Below are positions 1 through 12,898 of a DNA stretch of 64,000 nt, piece by piece. Numbering within the stretch: position 1 is the stretch's first letter; every line of letters starts with the position of its first letter. The notes under the pieces were generated by a model. The model ran no database searches and had not been told where the DNA came from. It saw only the letters and a list, made by a program, of their open reading frames with translations. The stretch comes from Paulownia fortunei (taxonomy: Eukaryota; Streptophyta; Magnoliopsida; Lamiales; Paulowniaceae). A program made the position numbers and the translations under genes. The stretch is from assembly GCA_019321725.1 (NCBI GenBank), contig CM033121.1:5456001-5520000 (forward strand), in the 5' to 3' direction.

Positions 1-905
1 TTCCCACATACAGTGCCAAAATGATGTAATATCACTCCTTTTAGTAGTACTCTTGTTGAATTCGGGTTATTGAGTGGGTCATTGTCTATATCATAAAAAC
101 TTGTTAAGGCGAAAATCCTCTGACGCTCAAGTCAGTTTCGGAACAAGTAAATATACGCCAGAAATCTTGATAGCATATAAATGCGTAATTAATTGCTTAT
201 TTGCTTATTTTTCAATAATGAAAACTATGAGTATTTATAGTACTGATGTGAGGATTTTCGTGTGAATAAAATTTATGGCTTAATGGGTTTATTATAACAC
301 AATTTGTCTTATTATCTTGTAGAACTCATGAATTCGATTTATTGGATCATGTGTTTGTTCCGACCCATAATCTAGACGAACCTATTGAATTTAACATTTT
401 TGACCTATTTTAGACTCATGACCCGTCATGTTGTATGTGATTGTAGCTATGTATAATGAAAGAAAAAACAAAAGAATATAACCTTTATAAGAAAAGTTTA
501 AAAAGAGAAAGTGAATTTGAATGAGGTAGTATTATTTTTTTCAATTAATTTTAAGATTTTTTCATTTTTTGTTAAATTTTATCACTCCTAAACTTATGAA
601 ATATGAAAAAAAAAATGTCATGTTCGAAATATATATCCAACACACCGTTAGCCGCGTTGATGCTGTGTTTTTTCCAAGCCGTTCTTTATTTAGTTTCCAG
701 ACATGTTAAATGATGTGTTCAATAAATATCTAAATTTTGTTGGTGCCATGTTCATAATTGATTGTATCCAACTCTAGACAAAATAATTTATCGAAGTATA
801 ACTACATTATAGCGCTACAATTTTGAGTTTTCTCACGGCAAAACTATTGAACGTTTATTTTAATTTTTATATGGTCAAAATTCAAATTAATTTTCTATAT
901 TTTTT

Positions 906-2035
906 GGTGAATTAATGTCTCCTCAATTATACACTTAATGCCCATTTGCCCACTCAAATTATTAAAATATACATTTTACGCCCACCAAGCTCCAACAAAG
1001 AAAATATATTTTTTTAATTGTATCTTTTTTTCAATATATTTAGAAAAATATTATAGTTAAAGTATTGAAATTTAAAATTTTATTGCTTAGTAACTTCAAA
1101 CAACTAATTTAAACTAGATCAACTATCATAAAATGACATAGTTGAATTTCTTACTTAGTTTACTACATAAAATATTAACTTTATTCAATAATTTAATTAT
1201 TTTAATAATTATTTTGAATTAATTAATCATCGACCCCTCTTTTTTGAAATTTTTGAAACTCTCATGAAATGATTCTTTGTGAAAGAGCTTCAAATCCTGG
1301 GCCATATTATGAGAAACTTCTTTTTAATTCACATTATGATTTGTATCATTAGAATACTTGTAGGTTCTTTACCAATAGTAATTCTACCCAATAGGTATTT
1401 TTATTTTACTTCTTCAATAATTCATAATCCAATATTTAAATGAGACAGGTACCTAAATAATTATTGTATACATTGGTGAAATATTCTCCATATGTTTCAT
1501 ATATGGTTAGAGTTTCTAATATTTTAAATAAGATAATTTAAATGATTTCGTGGATTAATTATCACTTGAGTATCTATGATTTTATTTTGTGTGCTCGGAT
1601 AAAAACTCTGTGTAACTATATAGTCATGATGTATTTTTTTTTTCTTTCTAGAGAGGCACCATAAAGATCAATTATTTTAATAATAATACTATCCTATAAA
1701 ATGACAAGTCATAAAGAAAGAAAAAAATCTCACATAAAAAAATAAATTATTATGGTTAACTATTATTTATTTAACAACTAATTATGATTACTGTAATTAG
1801 ATTAAGTTTTCCTAGTTATTCCTTCATATTGTAAACTTAAATTAATATTCAATAATGTCATTTTATAATTAGTTTAATTGAAATTAGTTGCTTTTTATTT
1901 TTAAGTAGAAATTAAATTTTATAATTTTAATGTTTTAACTTCAATATCCCAAATATATTGAAAAGAAGGGTAAAATTGAAAAAAAATAGTTAGAGGGGCT
2001 AAAGTATATATTTTTTTAGACATTATTTGTTCTGT
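906..2035. repeat. Candidate foldback (MITE-like) element, related to the one at 54403
   Basis: The left arm (about 1035-1120) and the reverse complement of the right arm (about 1870-1975) share an ordered set of words: an approximate CAATATATTT, then ATTGAAnnTnAAAATT-like sequence, then CAACTAATTT. The left arm also matches the element at 54403-54894, sharing ATTGAAATTTAAAATTTT, CTTAGTAA and CAACTAATTTAAACTA in the same order. The outer ends are degenerate and no target-site duplication was found, so the limits are approximate. It encodes nothing recognisable and is most likely a non-autonomous DNA transposon relic. Confidence 0.5.
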
Positions 2036-3194
2036 TACATTTGATTCCTTCTTTTTTAGTTTGGGGTTGTAAATAATCACGATGGAGCTCGAATTGAAAT
2101 GACTAATTCATTTCTCGGAATAAGGATTTAGGGTTAGCTAATAATGTCAATCAATCAATCAATTATAACAACTTTATAAATATATTTTTCATATGTAGAA
2201 AGAATTCAATTCGAGCAAATTTTCAATTCAAAAGCAAAACAAAAGCAAAATTTGTTGGAATTGATCAAATTTTTTTAATTCAAAGTGTATAGTGGGGAAA
2301 TCAATTAGGATTCTTTTTTAGAAAAAAAAAAGAAGAAGATATGCTATTGTCATTTTGAAAGGATTAAAAAGGACCAAGCTAATGTCAGAAATAAAGTCGA
2401 AACATGACTTAATAAATAAATAAGATGGAACGACGTCGTTTAGAATAAGGATACAGGATCCGAGGACAAACTATTTTCTAGTAATTCTACTCAAGAATAA
2501 CAAGTATAGTTTCATCTGATGAAATAATTAATAATCTGGTAACAAGCAATATATAAAATTTAAATGTAATAACTCTAATAGAAAATATCTAGTACAATAA
2601 AGTACAGTAATTAGTTAGTTTGACTTTTGAGGTTTTATTTTTGTCGCTAAATTAAAAAAATTATTTTGGTTAAAAGAGATAAAACATTATTTTCTTTTGT
2701 GGTATTGAAGTTTTATTTTTTCTATTTTTGAGTCAAGTCAAATAATACTTCAAGATAGTAGATTCGGGCCTTGTTTGTTCTTATGTAATGGACTAGATTG
2801 GTTAAATAAATTAAATTGATTCATTATTTACTTTTGTGGTTGTGGCCTTTAATATATCATTCGACTTGATTGTATTTTGAATTTGATATCTGATTATAAT
2901 TCTAAATTCAAGGTCTGATCTAATAATCTCAATGACCCAACTTTTATGCCCCTTCGGTGAAATGTCTATCTTGTTTTTATAATTAAAATGTGAAATTACA
3001 ATTTCTACGTCTCTCTCATTTCATCTCCTTCTTTGTTCTATTAAAAAATGTAAGTTTTTTATTAATAATAAAAATATATTATTTAGTTTCTCTTCTAGTT
3101 TTGATTAGGAAGATGGACGATTATAAAGGTGGATAATATTCAGGTGTGTTGTATTATTATTTTAATTTTTTGTTGAAACCCTCTTTATTTTATA

Positions 3195-3533
3195 ATGATT
3201 CTTGATTTATATATCACCATGATACAACAAATACTTAGATTCATTTAACTTATTGTATAGTTCTACTACAATAACTGCTAACGTGCAACTTTAATTTGTT
3301 ATAAACAAAGATGTGCATAAATATTTAATCTAATAAATAGGTGTTGACGTTAAAACTTTTCTTGTTTAGTGGCGATTTTTAATTTATATATCACCAATAA
3401 CACAATAAATATTTGAGTTCATTTGCTTTATTGTACGGTTCCACTACACCGACTACTAACGTAAAATATTGATTTGTTGTAAACAAATATGTATATAATT
3501 ATTTGATTTCATAAACAAGTATTGATATTAATA
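3195..3533. repeat. Degenerate direct duplication, two copies of about 163 bp
   Basis: Copy 1 (about 3195-3357) and copy 2 (about 3371-3533) align along their length. Both contain TTTATATATCACC, then an ACAA(C/T)AAATA-like word, TTCATTT, a TTATTGTA(T/C)(A/G)GTT word, (C/T)TACTAACGT-like sequence and a GTnnTAAACAAA word. Divergence is moderate, so the duplication is old. No coding content was recognised. Confidence 0.55.
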
Positions 3534-4016
3534 GATAATTTGCAAACAATAAGACAATATCACGATTACCTTAATGCATTAGTGATTTGATAATATCTTC
3601 CCATTATAATATTCATTGTGTATGAATTTCAATATTGTGTATGAATTTCAATAGTAACATTTAAATAATGTAAAAATATAATAAATAATTGTTCATATAT
3701 TCAATCCCTAATTTTCAATACTTTTATTACTTTGATTTCTTAATTATATCATAAGTTTTTCTTTATATTTTAAACCACATAAACCCAATCTTTTAACAAA
3801 TATAATTTTGAAAACTTCAAACAACTTCCATGTGAATTGATATTAGACTCTCGATAAATTTATTAGTTGACATAATCTACACTTGAATTTATAATCTTAA
3901 AATTGTAGCAACTCTCGTTATACCCTTTTGATATTCCAACATAATGTTTAGTTTTAAAAGTAATTTTCTCCTAATAAATATCATATCAATTAAAATAAGG
4001 AATAATAAACTACTTA

Positions 4017-4455
4017 GGTTATGTTTGGAGTCATTTTTAGGTATTTTGGGATAAATATTTTGAAAAAATACATTTTGAGCTATACTCAGTAAAGTGCGGA
4101 GAATGAAAACATATTTGGTATTTGGTTGTAACATGAAAATGTATTTGATTTTATTTTAAAAATAATTGATATAATATATTTGGGGAAAATATGCATTTAC
4201 TTTCATTTTTGGTGAGCATGTAAAATTTTGTTCCATTAGCAATGTCATTTCAAACTTTTATATAATTATTGGAAGACATAAATATATATCTTTTATTGAT
4301 ATGTATATATATATATATTATGCAATTATGATTATGACTTTTTAAAATATATTGGGAGAAATGGATGTTTTTGAGGGAGTAAAACCCAAAATAATGTTTG
4401 GCTTAATTTCTAATAAATGAAAATATTTCAAAAAAATAAAACCAAACACTGCATT
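4017..4455. repeat. Candidate repeat with TGTTTGG-type inverted ends
   Basis: The left end reads GGTTATGTTTGGAGTCATTT and the reverse complement of the right end reads GCAGTGTTTGGTTTTATTTT. The block at 36172-36425 has a similar left part, including TTTTGAAAAAA followed by ATTTT and ATGCATTTT words, and a CCAAACAC right end. This fits a short non-autonomous hAT-like or similar element, but the inverted repeats are imperfect and the class is inferred only from the termini. Confidence 0.35.
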
Positions 4456-4728
4456 AATAATTATGCAGTTTCACTAGGGGAAACTATACTAATAAAAATT
4501 ATACAGTGAATTGAGTCGAGCAGGTACGTCTCAAATAACCTTGTTTCCTAATTAATAATCAATTAATATGATATTTGTAATATTTATATTTTATGGTTCT
4601 TATTATACAAATTTTCATGAAACATGCTTTGCATAATTGCATTCACTTTTGACTTTTCTTTCTTTACCTTTGTCTCTGCGTGGAATGAGTGGTGCTCCCG
4701 CAAGACAACACATCAACTCCGGCACCAG

Positions 4729-4842
4729 AAATTACAGGAAATATTGCCACATATTCCAAGCCAGAAACAGGCTCATTTTCCTTTGAAATTACAAGAATTC
4801 ATGCCATATTTTCGAAGCCAGAGAAAGGCCATTTCTTCTTTA
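4729..4842 (+). repeat. 57-bp tandem duplication just upstream of the ABCB26 start
   Basis: Two adjacent copies of period 57 bp (4729-4785 and 4786-4842) both run AAATTACA(G/A)GAA, then TGCCA(C)ATATT, (C/G)AAGCCAGA and a CATTT word. The period is 19 codons, so the frame that leads into the ABC transporter stays open across both copies. It probably lies in the 5' leader, but could be coding if an upstream ATG at 4624 is used. Confidence 0.6.
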
Positions 4843-4863
4843 ATTTCTAACTCGAATTCATTC

Positions 4864-7800
4864 ATGGCTCTCCCTCTCGGCTATCTGCGACCCCTCTCCG
4901 CATTCCCCATCCAACAGAGAAAATTCCCAATTAAAAGCCGTTCTGTAAATCCCCACTTCAATCAAGAAAAAGCCCAACTTCAATTCTTTGCCTCTAATAA
5001 AAGATTCCATTACATTTCTCCAGTAAAATCAGCTTCAGTTAACGGGTACCCCATAAATAAAGAAGACGAGATTTCTTTTACAGAAAGTGAAAAGGTAGAG
5101 TTGAGTGAGAAGCTAAAGAAATGGGTTAAGTTTGTGAGACAAATCTTGCCCGGTGGAGACTGGTGGAGGCTTTCAACTGAAGAGGTTGAAAATGTGATTT
5201 TGGCGAAGCCCGTGACTGTTTTGCGGGCCCTTAAGAAAATGTGGGAGTTGATAGCCCAGGATCGATGGGTTATATTTACTGCTTTTGTTGCGCTCATTGT
5301 TACAGCAGTATGTGCAATTCAGAGTTAATTCTTCAGTCATTTTTTAATTGTTTCTGCTAAGTGTCCTGCGTGAAGATTTGTGCTTTAGTTGTAAACATGT
5401 TTCTAGACATATTGGTGGATGTTGGATAGGTGAATGATTGTTTGGTTTGGAAGTGTTTATGTTGTTTTCAATTTTTCTGCTTGAATGAGTAGTTCATCCA
5501 GTTCTTGCTGTTTGACTGGACAATGGCTATGTGAAATTAAACAGTTAGAATGACAGGTTCTTCTAATAGGATATGATGGGTTCCCCCTTCCCATATTTAG
5601 CTAGTTGGATATAAATACGTGGTCCTCACGAGTTTGATTTATTTGAGTTTAATCAGTTATATTGGTTAATCATAATTGTGTCATGTTAGGCTTGTTGCTT
5701 TCTTTCATTAGGTCAAGTGTCTTGGCTATTTTTCCTATATTTTCTTGGTGCTGAATTGCATTCTTATGGCTCAGGTTTCAGAGATATCGATTCCACATTA
5801 TCTGACTGCATCAATCTTTTCTGCGCAAAGTAGTACAATTGCCCTGTTCCATCAGAATGTGCGCCTCTTGGTTCTGCTGTGCATCACTGCAGGAATTTGC
5901 AGGTTAAAATCTTGTATGGTCATAGCTCCCTTCTTCTTAATATGCAATCTAGGGTTAGCTGGCTTTAAAATCTCGCTCTGTAGCTTACATGGATATCATG
6001 TCTGAGTAGCATTTTATTTGTTTCTGTTGCTATTATTTGAATCTCCCCTATCCGGCATAATTAGCTGTCTTGTGAAGTAAAAGATGCGCCATTTGCTAGA
6101 CTAATGTCTGGACACTGATCCTCTCTTTGTCCTCAAACTTGCAGTGGTGTGCGAGGTTGCTTGTTTGGCATTGCAAATATGATCCTGGTGAGTTCTCTGA
6201 CCTTTATTTTGTCTATCTACAACTTCTATTCACAGGCAAAGATGTTGATTCTGTTTATGAAAGATGAAATCATAGAACTGCAAGTAAGGCGATAGCAGAA
6301 CTGCCAAATCTTCAATGAAAATCAAATGAAAAATAACAAGCATGACTTCTGTTGTATTCATCTCTTAAATGGGATAATGCAGAGTTCCTTTAGTTTTTGT
6401 AGCTTATATAATTAATTTACTGCTAAGATAGCTATAAAGAGAAAGCTAAAGTCCCATGAGATCCCTGACCACTGGAAAATGGTTCGTGCAACTTTGTGAT
6501 AACTGTGAAGCAAGTCCATTAATTATTATCCTGGATGTTGGTGTGGTATATATTGTCTCATCTTTGGCAGGGGTACATACTCTGGCTCCACTGTTCCCAA
6601 CTGAAAAAACAATTATTTGAGGATAACTCTGTCCTGATACTGTTGACATCCTTCTTCTTAATATATGGTATGTTCAGGTCAAGCGACTGAGGGAAAGATT
6701 ATACTCAACTCTTCTTCTTCAGGTTCATGGAATCTTTTATATTTCGCCTTCAAATAATTTCTGTGTTTTATTTTCACCAAATGATGCTTAATTTGCATGC
6801 GAACAAATATACTTTGTAGGATATATCCTTTTTTGACTCTGAAACTGTTGGCGGTTTGACGAGTAGGCTTGGTTCAGATTGTCAACAAGTTTCACGTGTG
6901 ATAGGAAATGACCTAAATATGATATTGCGCAATGTGCTTCAGGTTGGTTGTTTTTGTTACATTGGAACACATTTTACAGTTCGGCTGTGAGCTGAGAATC
7001 TCATTACTTCCCCCTGTAGGGTTCAGGTGCTTTGATTTACTTGCTGATTTTGTCATTGCCACTTGGACTATGTGTACTGGCAATTTGCATCTCTCTCTCA
7101 ACCATTATGCTGATATATGGCCAGTAAGATTCTCCTGGTTCCTTTCTCATTGGTAGATCAGATATTTTTTATTCCGATGAATCTTCTTATCAGTGGTACA
7201 TTTTTCTCCTATGCATAATTAATCATTTATTGAATTTCTTGATAGTCGAGTGAACATGAGGTATGGCCTTTCAGTGAGAATATTTGAAGAGGACAAAGAT
7301 TCCTGTAACTAGACTAGACTAGCTTGGAAGATAGAATTCTTACTTCTATGAGAAAAAACACTCCTTTAAGTAGGTATCACATATTTTCATTTTTCTTTAG
7401 CTCCCATGCTAATTATCACCTTATTTCTCTTGTCTAGGTATCAAAAGAAATCTGCTAAGTTAATTCAGGAGTTCACTGCTTCTGCCAACGAAGTAAATCA
7501 CGAATCTCCTTATCACTGGTAAATTTTGATGCAGTTGCTTGATTTTCTCATGTTACAAAACTTTCTTTGTTATTGTATAGGTTGCACAAGAGACATTCTC
7601 TTTGATGAGAACTGTTCGAGTATATGGGACAGAGCAACAAGAACTTGGAAGGTAAAAATTCCATGATTATAACATCTATTTACTAGTAAATCATTTTTGG
7701 TGATAGTATGATAATATTAAGTGATAATACGATAATAGAGTTAATTATACTTACCTCCCCTCTATATCAAATGGCTGAATTACCAACTCTGCTCCTACAT

Positions 7801-8750
7801 TTTTCAAAATGACAAAAATCCCCTCAAAGTTTGCTTTGTTAAAAATTCGAGACAGAAGTCATAAATTCACGACTTTGCCCTCGACTTAAAAAATAAAAAA
7901 AATAGTCAAATTATCATTGAATGACTATTTTGGCCACAAGTGCCATTGTAATGTTTATATACTGGGGAAATGGTGTATTTGTAATGATTAAATTTTATTT
8001 CCCTACAAACTTCAAAATATCTTAAATGGAAATGTCATTTTTGCCCCCCCTCCCCCAAGTATATAGAGAATGTTTGTATATGGAATTTTTGTATTTGGAA
8101 TTGAGCTCTTGGAATTAGACTTAGTCTGAATCTTTGTTATACTCAATTTAGATATGCCTAATCCCAAGAAACTCTAAGTCAATTATCTCTCTCTTCCCCT
8201 CGCGGCCCATCCCTTTCTCTCTCTCTCTCTCTCGTCCTCTTTCCCCTCCCTCTCACCATTGTTGCAACATCCTCCTTCCTTCTTTTCTATCCTTCCTCCT
8301 CTTCTCTTTCCTTTTCCATAGCATCCTCCATCTCCTCCACTATCTCTGTCTTTTCCCTTGCACGCCCCTCTCTCTCCTCTGCTGCAACCTTTCCCCTCTC
8401 CCTCCTTGTCACTCTCTCCCCTCTACTTCCCACCCCATCCTCTCTTTCTCCCTCCTAACCTCTACCTCCCTCTCTCTTCTTCCCCATTGGCACCCTCTAG
8501 AAGAGAAGAAAAGTAATGGTTGGAAAAGGAAAAAAGAACAAAGAGAAAGAAAATAAAAAAAAATTGAGAGGAAAAGAAAAGGAAAATAGATGGAATTTTT
8601 TATTATCAATGTGAAATTAAGTCAAACTATTTTTTGAAGGCACCTTCATTTTCAAATTCCAATCCTAAAATACTAGAAGAAGTACTTGAACAGGTTAATT
8701 TTCTTTGATAAAAGAAAAAAATGATTATTAGTCTACCTTTATAGGGGAGG

Positions 8751-8783
<33 letters not shown>

Positions 8784-11700
8784 AGTCACCATGACTAATT
8801 TTGGCCTCAAATGGCTAAATTTGCCATCCAACGGTTATATTCTGAAATAGTTTGACATTACATTTTACCCGTGTTCACATATCTACTTAATGCTTTTACA
8901 TCTCTTTAAGTTTCAAATCTTACCACGGGTTTTTTGATGAGCAATATATAAGGACAATTGGATTAGGGGCAAAATGAAACTTTACTAAAATTGTTTACTA
9001 ATGACATCATTTTCCGACCAAAACCCTAATAGCGGAAAGTTTGCTAAATGTGGTAAACTCAAAGGGGATGTTTTTTGTAATTATGAAAGATGGATGAGAG
9101 GAGTTGGTATTAGCTATTTTAGATTGGGGGTAAGTGTAATTAACCCATTACAAAATGTTATGTGATAATATCAGCTCTAAAATCATAACTTTTTCCAATT
9201 ATATCCTATTCTCGTGGTGAGTAGGTATAAGAAATGGCTGGAGAAATTAGCTAGCCTAAGCTTGCGACAAAGTGCTGCTTATGGGTTTTGGAACTTCAGC
9301 TTCAACACTCTGTATCACTCAACACAGGTTACACCATTTCAGGACAAATATTGAACGTCATTGTAATTGTTGTTATTTTAATTCATTTTCAATATACTAG
9401 CTGATGGAGGTGTTTCCTACTAGGTATTAATATCCTTAGTTGATCATCAAGTAAAAAGGTTTTAGTGTAGCATGTTAGCTGAGAATATTGCATTTCATCA
9501 TCTATATACAGAAGATATATGCACCTGATGTTGGGAAATAATAAATTTAACTTTTCAAGGAGAGAGAGTCAGTTCATTATATCACTTCTTTGGAGTATCT
9601 AACTGGGATATTTGCTTGAGTATCTAAAATTGACATAGACTTAACTGCACCTATAAATTTTATAGGTTATTGCTGTGCTGATAGGAGGAATGTCTATTCT
9701 GAGTGGTCATATAACAGCGGAGCAGCTTACAAAGTTCATTTTATACAGTGAATGGCTAATCTATTCAACATGGTGGGTTGGGGATAATTTATCATCATTG
9801 ATGCAGTCTATTGGAGCAAGTGAAAAAGTTTTTCACCTGGTAGATCTTTCACCCAGTGATCAGTTTACTGCAAAAGGCATGCACTTTTCAACTTTCTAAT
9901 GTCAGATGCTAAGATCAATTTGTAGGTCTCCCAATTGCATGTTCTGTTAAAACATGAGTGTTTAACTACCAGTATGGTCTGGATGGTGTTTCTGTCAATG
10001 TTCCACGCTAACGCACGGTGCTTACCGAATAACTTGTCAGTAACTGTTAGTGCTTCCACACTTTTGTGGAAATCCCATGGCAATGTTAAACTCAATACCT
10101 TATTTTATTAGTGCCAACTGCCAACAAAAGCAGTGAAAATGTTATATATGATTTTTGTGAAGTTAAGAAATGAGTCTTATTATATTTTGACATTTTTCGG
10201 TATTATTTATATTTCATTTTGGTTTTAGACCCTCTTTGGTTGGGATCATCATTATGTATTACGGAGTAGTGTATTGGTGTAATTGATCTAAACATATTGA
10301 ATTCATATAGAGTATATCCTTAGTAGCTAGAAAGAGCATGAGAATCTTCTTTAGATATTTAGTCATTTCTATTACAGATATATTCAGTTAAAAAAGTCTG
10401 CTTGGAAATAATGGTCTGCAGATGCCAAAAGTGTCCAGTTCTGTGAGACTTTAGTTTTTTTCTACCCTTTTTTTTTTCTTTTGTAAGAGGGTTCAAGAAA
10501 CTACACATTCTCTACTGTTTCGTTGCCAGATTGTTACAGCTTCGTAGTATTGACTTGGACATATATTCTAATGTGTTACAGGACTAAAGTTGCAAAAGTT
10601 GATGGGACGAGTTGAATTTGTGGATGTATCCTTTCACTATCCTTCCAGAACAATGGTGAGCTTGTCATCTTTCACATTGTATTAATATTAGCTTTCTATC
10701 TGAATGATTCTTCGGCACTAAGTCCATAATTCAAATGCTGCCATTTGCAATCTTAGCATTTTTTCTTTTCATCTTGAAATAAAGAAAATTTCATCATGTT
10801 CTATGATATGTTCTGCAACCACATAAGGATGCTTGACGTAGTCCACAGTTTCATTTTGGTGAGTGGATTAACATGCTTTCACTTCTGTCCTATCCACTCA
10901 ACCACGCCTCAGCTCACACTTGATAGTCTACAATTAAGAAATTCTCACTGACATAAGGGGTTATGACCATAAGAGGTTAGTTTAGTTATTCTGCTGTGAG
11001 CAGAGCAACATAGACAATTTATACAGTTTAAATTTAAACTATGATATAGAATGCCTATTTATATCACCCCTCCTTTCTACACCACATCTTGAACGTTTTC
11101 ATAGTTTGTAATTCTTTTTTTTTTTTTTGGAGTGAACAGGTGCCTGTACTGCAACATTTCAACTTAGCAGTGCATCCTGGGGAAGTAGTTGCCATTGTAA
11201 GTGTCTTTTTTTTTTGTTTGTTTCTTTTATATTGATGCTTTTCTTTCATTTCTATCATATTTAATTGAGTCTTATTTTCAGTTGAATCCAGTAGTATCAC
11301 AAATTTTATAAGGATGATATTCTGGATGAATATCTTTATGTTTTTCTTATATAAAATTTTGAGACATGAATGCCTATATTTCTTTCATTTTTTCAGGTTG
11401 GCCTCAGTGGTAGTGGGAAGAGCACCGTAGTGAGCCTTTTGCTCCGTCTTTATGAACCGACAAATGGCGAGGTAAACCATTTATTCTGTGTCTTGTCCTT
11501 ATATGGATGGGGAAAGGAAAAAAAATAAAAAAAGTAAGCAGATGTGGTGGCAGATAAAGTCGATTATTTAGAGAAGCTCAAAGACAGTTCAAAAGTTGAT
11601 CTATGCTAGAATTATGTATGATGTATATTGCTTAATTCTTTTCATTTTCTTTTATACTTATGGGATAACTAGAGAAATAATTTTAGGAATTTCATGTTTC

Positions 11701-12898
11701 CTCTCCGACTGTTATTTTATGATGTTTGTAAGTTTCACTGACGTTCTTTATTCCAACTTCAGATACTGATTGACGGCTACCCAATGAAAGGACTGAACAT
11801 TAAGTGGTTGAGAGAAAGGATTGGATACGTGGGACAGGTACAACTCAGTATCTTCTACTGTGAATGAATTCAAACAAAACTTGTTAAATATTATCTTCAT
11901 ATATAGGAGCCCCGACTCTTCCGCATGGATGTTAGTTCAAATATAAAATACGGATGTCCTCGAGATGTTAGTCAGCAGGATGTGGAATGGGCCGCGAACC
12001 AGGCCTTTGCTCATGATTTCATATCATCCCTGCCTAATGGCTACCAAACACTAGTTGATGATGATTTGCTGAGTGGAGGACAGAAGCAACGAATTGCTAT
12101 TGCAAGGGCCATACTTAGAGACCCTAGCATTTTGATCCTTGATGAAGCTACCAGTGCTCTAGATGCAGTGAGCGAACACAATGTTAAGGTAGATAGAGAA
12201 AGATTATATGTGGAAGTGACAGCAAAATTTATCTTCCTGCTTACTAATTTGGCATTGTAAATAGGGTGTTCTTCGTGCTGCTGTGCAAAGTGACCTAGAA
12301 ACCAAGAGGACAGTTTTTGTAATTGCACATAGGTGAGTTTCCGAGTACCTGGTATGTGGCAATTGGCATAGCTGAAATTTTGATATACTGATGACCATCT
12401 GTTGCAGGCTTTCGACAATCCAATCTGCAGACAGAATAATAGTAATGGATGGTGGTAAAATTGTTGAGGTATGTACTCTGGGCTGTCCCCCGGTTTTGCC
12501 AGGGGAGCCAGGTTTCAACATCTGACTACATTTTCAGATATAATAGAGCATTATTTTATTGGTCTTTAAAACTCATTAATTTGTTGATACAATGTGATAG
12601 TTTGTTCTGCCATTATGTAGAAACTTACCTAAAATTTGAAGTATGCAATATACGTGTTGGGACGCTGATTAGTAAATAATAAGCAGCCTGACTTTTGAGC
12701 CAAATGCCTTGATATTATTTGAAATAATTGCGGTCCCATTCTAGCATATCTATTTGAGATTGATCCATCTTTCTACTTTGGCTTGGTAATGCTCTTAAAT
12801 GTTTTCCAAATTTTCAGATGGGCAACCACACAGAGCTCCTAAGAAAAGATGGCTTATATGCACGTTTAATCAAGAGACAGGCAGATGCAGTTGCCTGA
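4864..12898 (+). CDS. ABCB26: Chloroplast ABC half-transporter, ABCB26/TAP1-like (18 exons)
   Basis: This is a half-size ABC exporter of the plant ABCB26 (TAP-type) group: one N-terminal transmembrane domain followed by one ATPase domain. It is probably plastid-targeted, and the substrate is not known from sequence. Exons: 4864-5307, 5775-5902, 6145-6187, 6678-6722, 6820-6942, 7020-7123, 7438-7492, 7581-7651, 9225-9327, 9666-9876, 10582-10655, 11140-11196, 11397-11471, 11763-11837, 11907-12188, 12265-12332, 12408-12468, 12818-12898. The product is 699 aa, essentially the length remembered for Arabidopsis ABCB26. Residues 1 to about 60 look like a transit peptide, hydroxylated and basic. Walker A is GLSGSGKST (about 488-496), the Q-loop YVGQE ends near 537, the signature is LSGGQ (591-595), Walker B is ILILDE (611-616) and the switch histidine is in IAHR (652). 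All catalytic residues are present. The start at 4864 was chosen because MALPLGY begins the transit-like region; an in-frame ATG at 4624 would add 80 residues. The intron after 9876 begins with GC rather than GT. Some exon limits rest on homology from memory. Confidence 0.9.
8216..8233. repeat. (CT)n microsatellite in a CT-rich tract
   Basis: An uninterrupted CT dinucleotide run lies inside a wider pyrimidine-rich stretch (about 8175-8500) within the transposon-like insertion in ABCB26 intron 8. Confidence 0.85.
8753..8782. repeat. Poly(A) run, 30 bp
   Basis: Thirty consecutive A residues lie in ABCB26 intron 8 inside the inverted-repeat element. The length is prone to assembly error. Confidence 0.9.
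9877..10581 (+). other. GC-AG intron of ABCB26
   Basis: The exon ends CAAAAG and the intron begins GCATGC; it ends TTACAG. With this GC donor the frame continues as [16 protein letters not shown], as expected for the family between the transmembrane and ATPase domains. Staying in the exon instead reaches a stop codon (TAA at 9898-9900), and the next upstream GT (in CTGGTAGAT) would put the next exon out of frame. GC-AG introns are a known minor class of plant intron. Confidence 0.75.

Larger units (their letters stand above)
1..4623. other. AT-rich intergenic region, no gene recognised
   Basis: No reading frame here resembles a known protein, and short open frames are scattered and AT-driven. 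The region holds a candidate foldback element (about 906-2035), a degenerate direct duplication (3195-3533) and a second candidate repeat (about 4017-4455), listed separately. The last few hundred bases before 4864 would contain the promoter and leader of the ABC transporter gene; no convincing TATA box was identified there. Confidence 0.6.
7738..9146. mobile_element. Terminal-inverted-repeat element in ABCB26 intron 8
   Basis: The left terminus (7738-7763) begins GAGTTAATTATACTTACC. The reverse complement of the right terminus (9121-9146) begins GGGTTAATTACACTTACC; about 20 of 26 positions match. The 1.4-kb interior has no coding content. It includes a CT-rich tract (about 8175-8500) and a 30-A run (8753-8782). 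A 9-base direct repeat GTGATAATA lies outside the ends (7721-7729 and 9162-9170), which could be a Mutator-type target duplication, though it does not abut the inverted repeats exactly and similar words recur locally. It sits wholly within the intron, so splicing of the host gene should not be changed. Confidence 0.6.
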
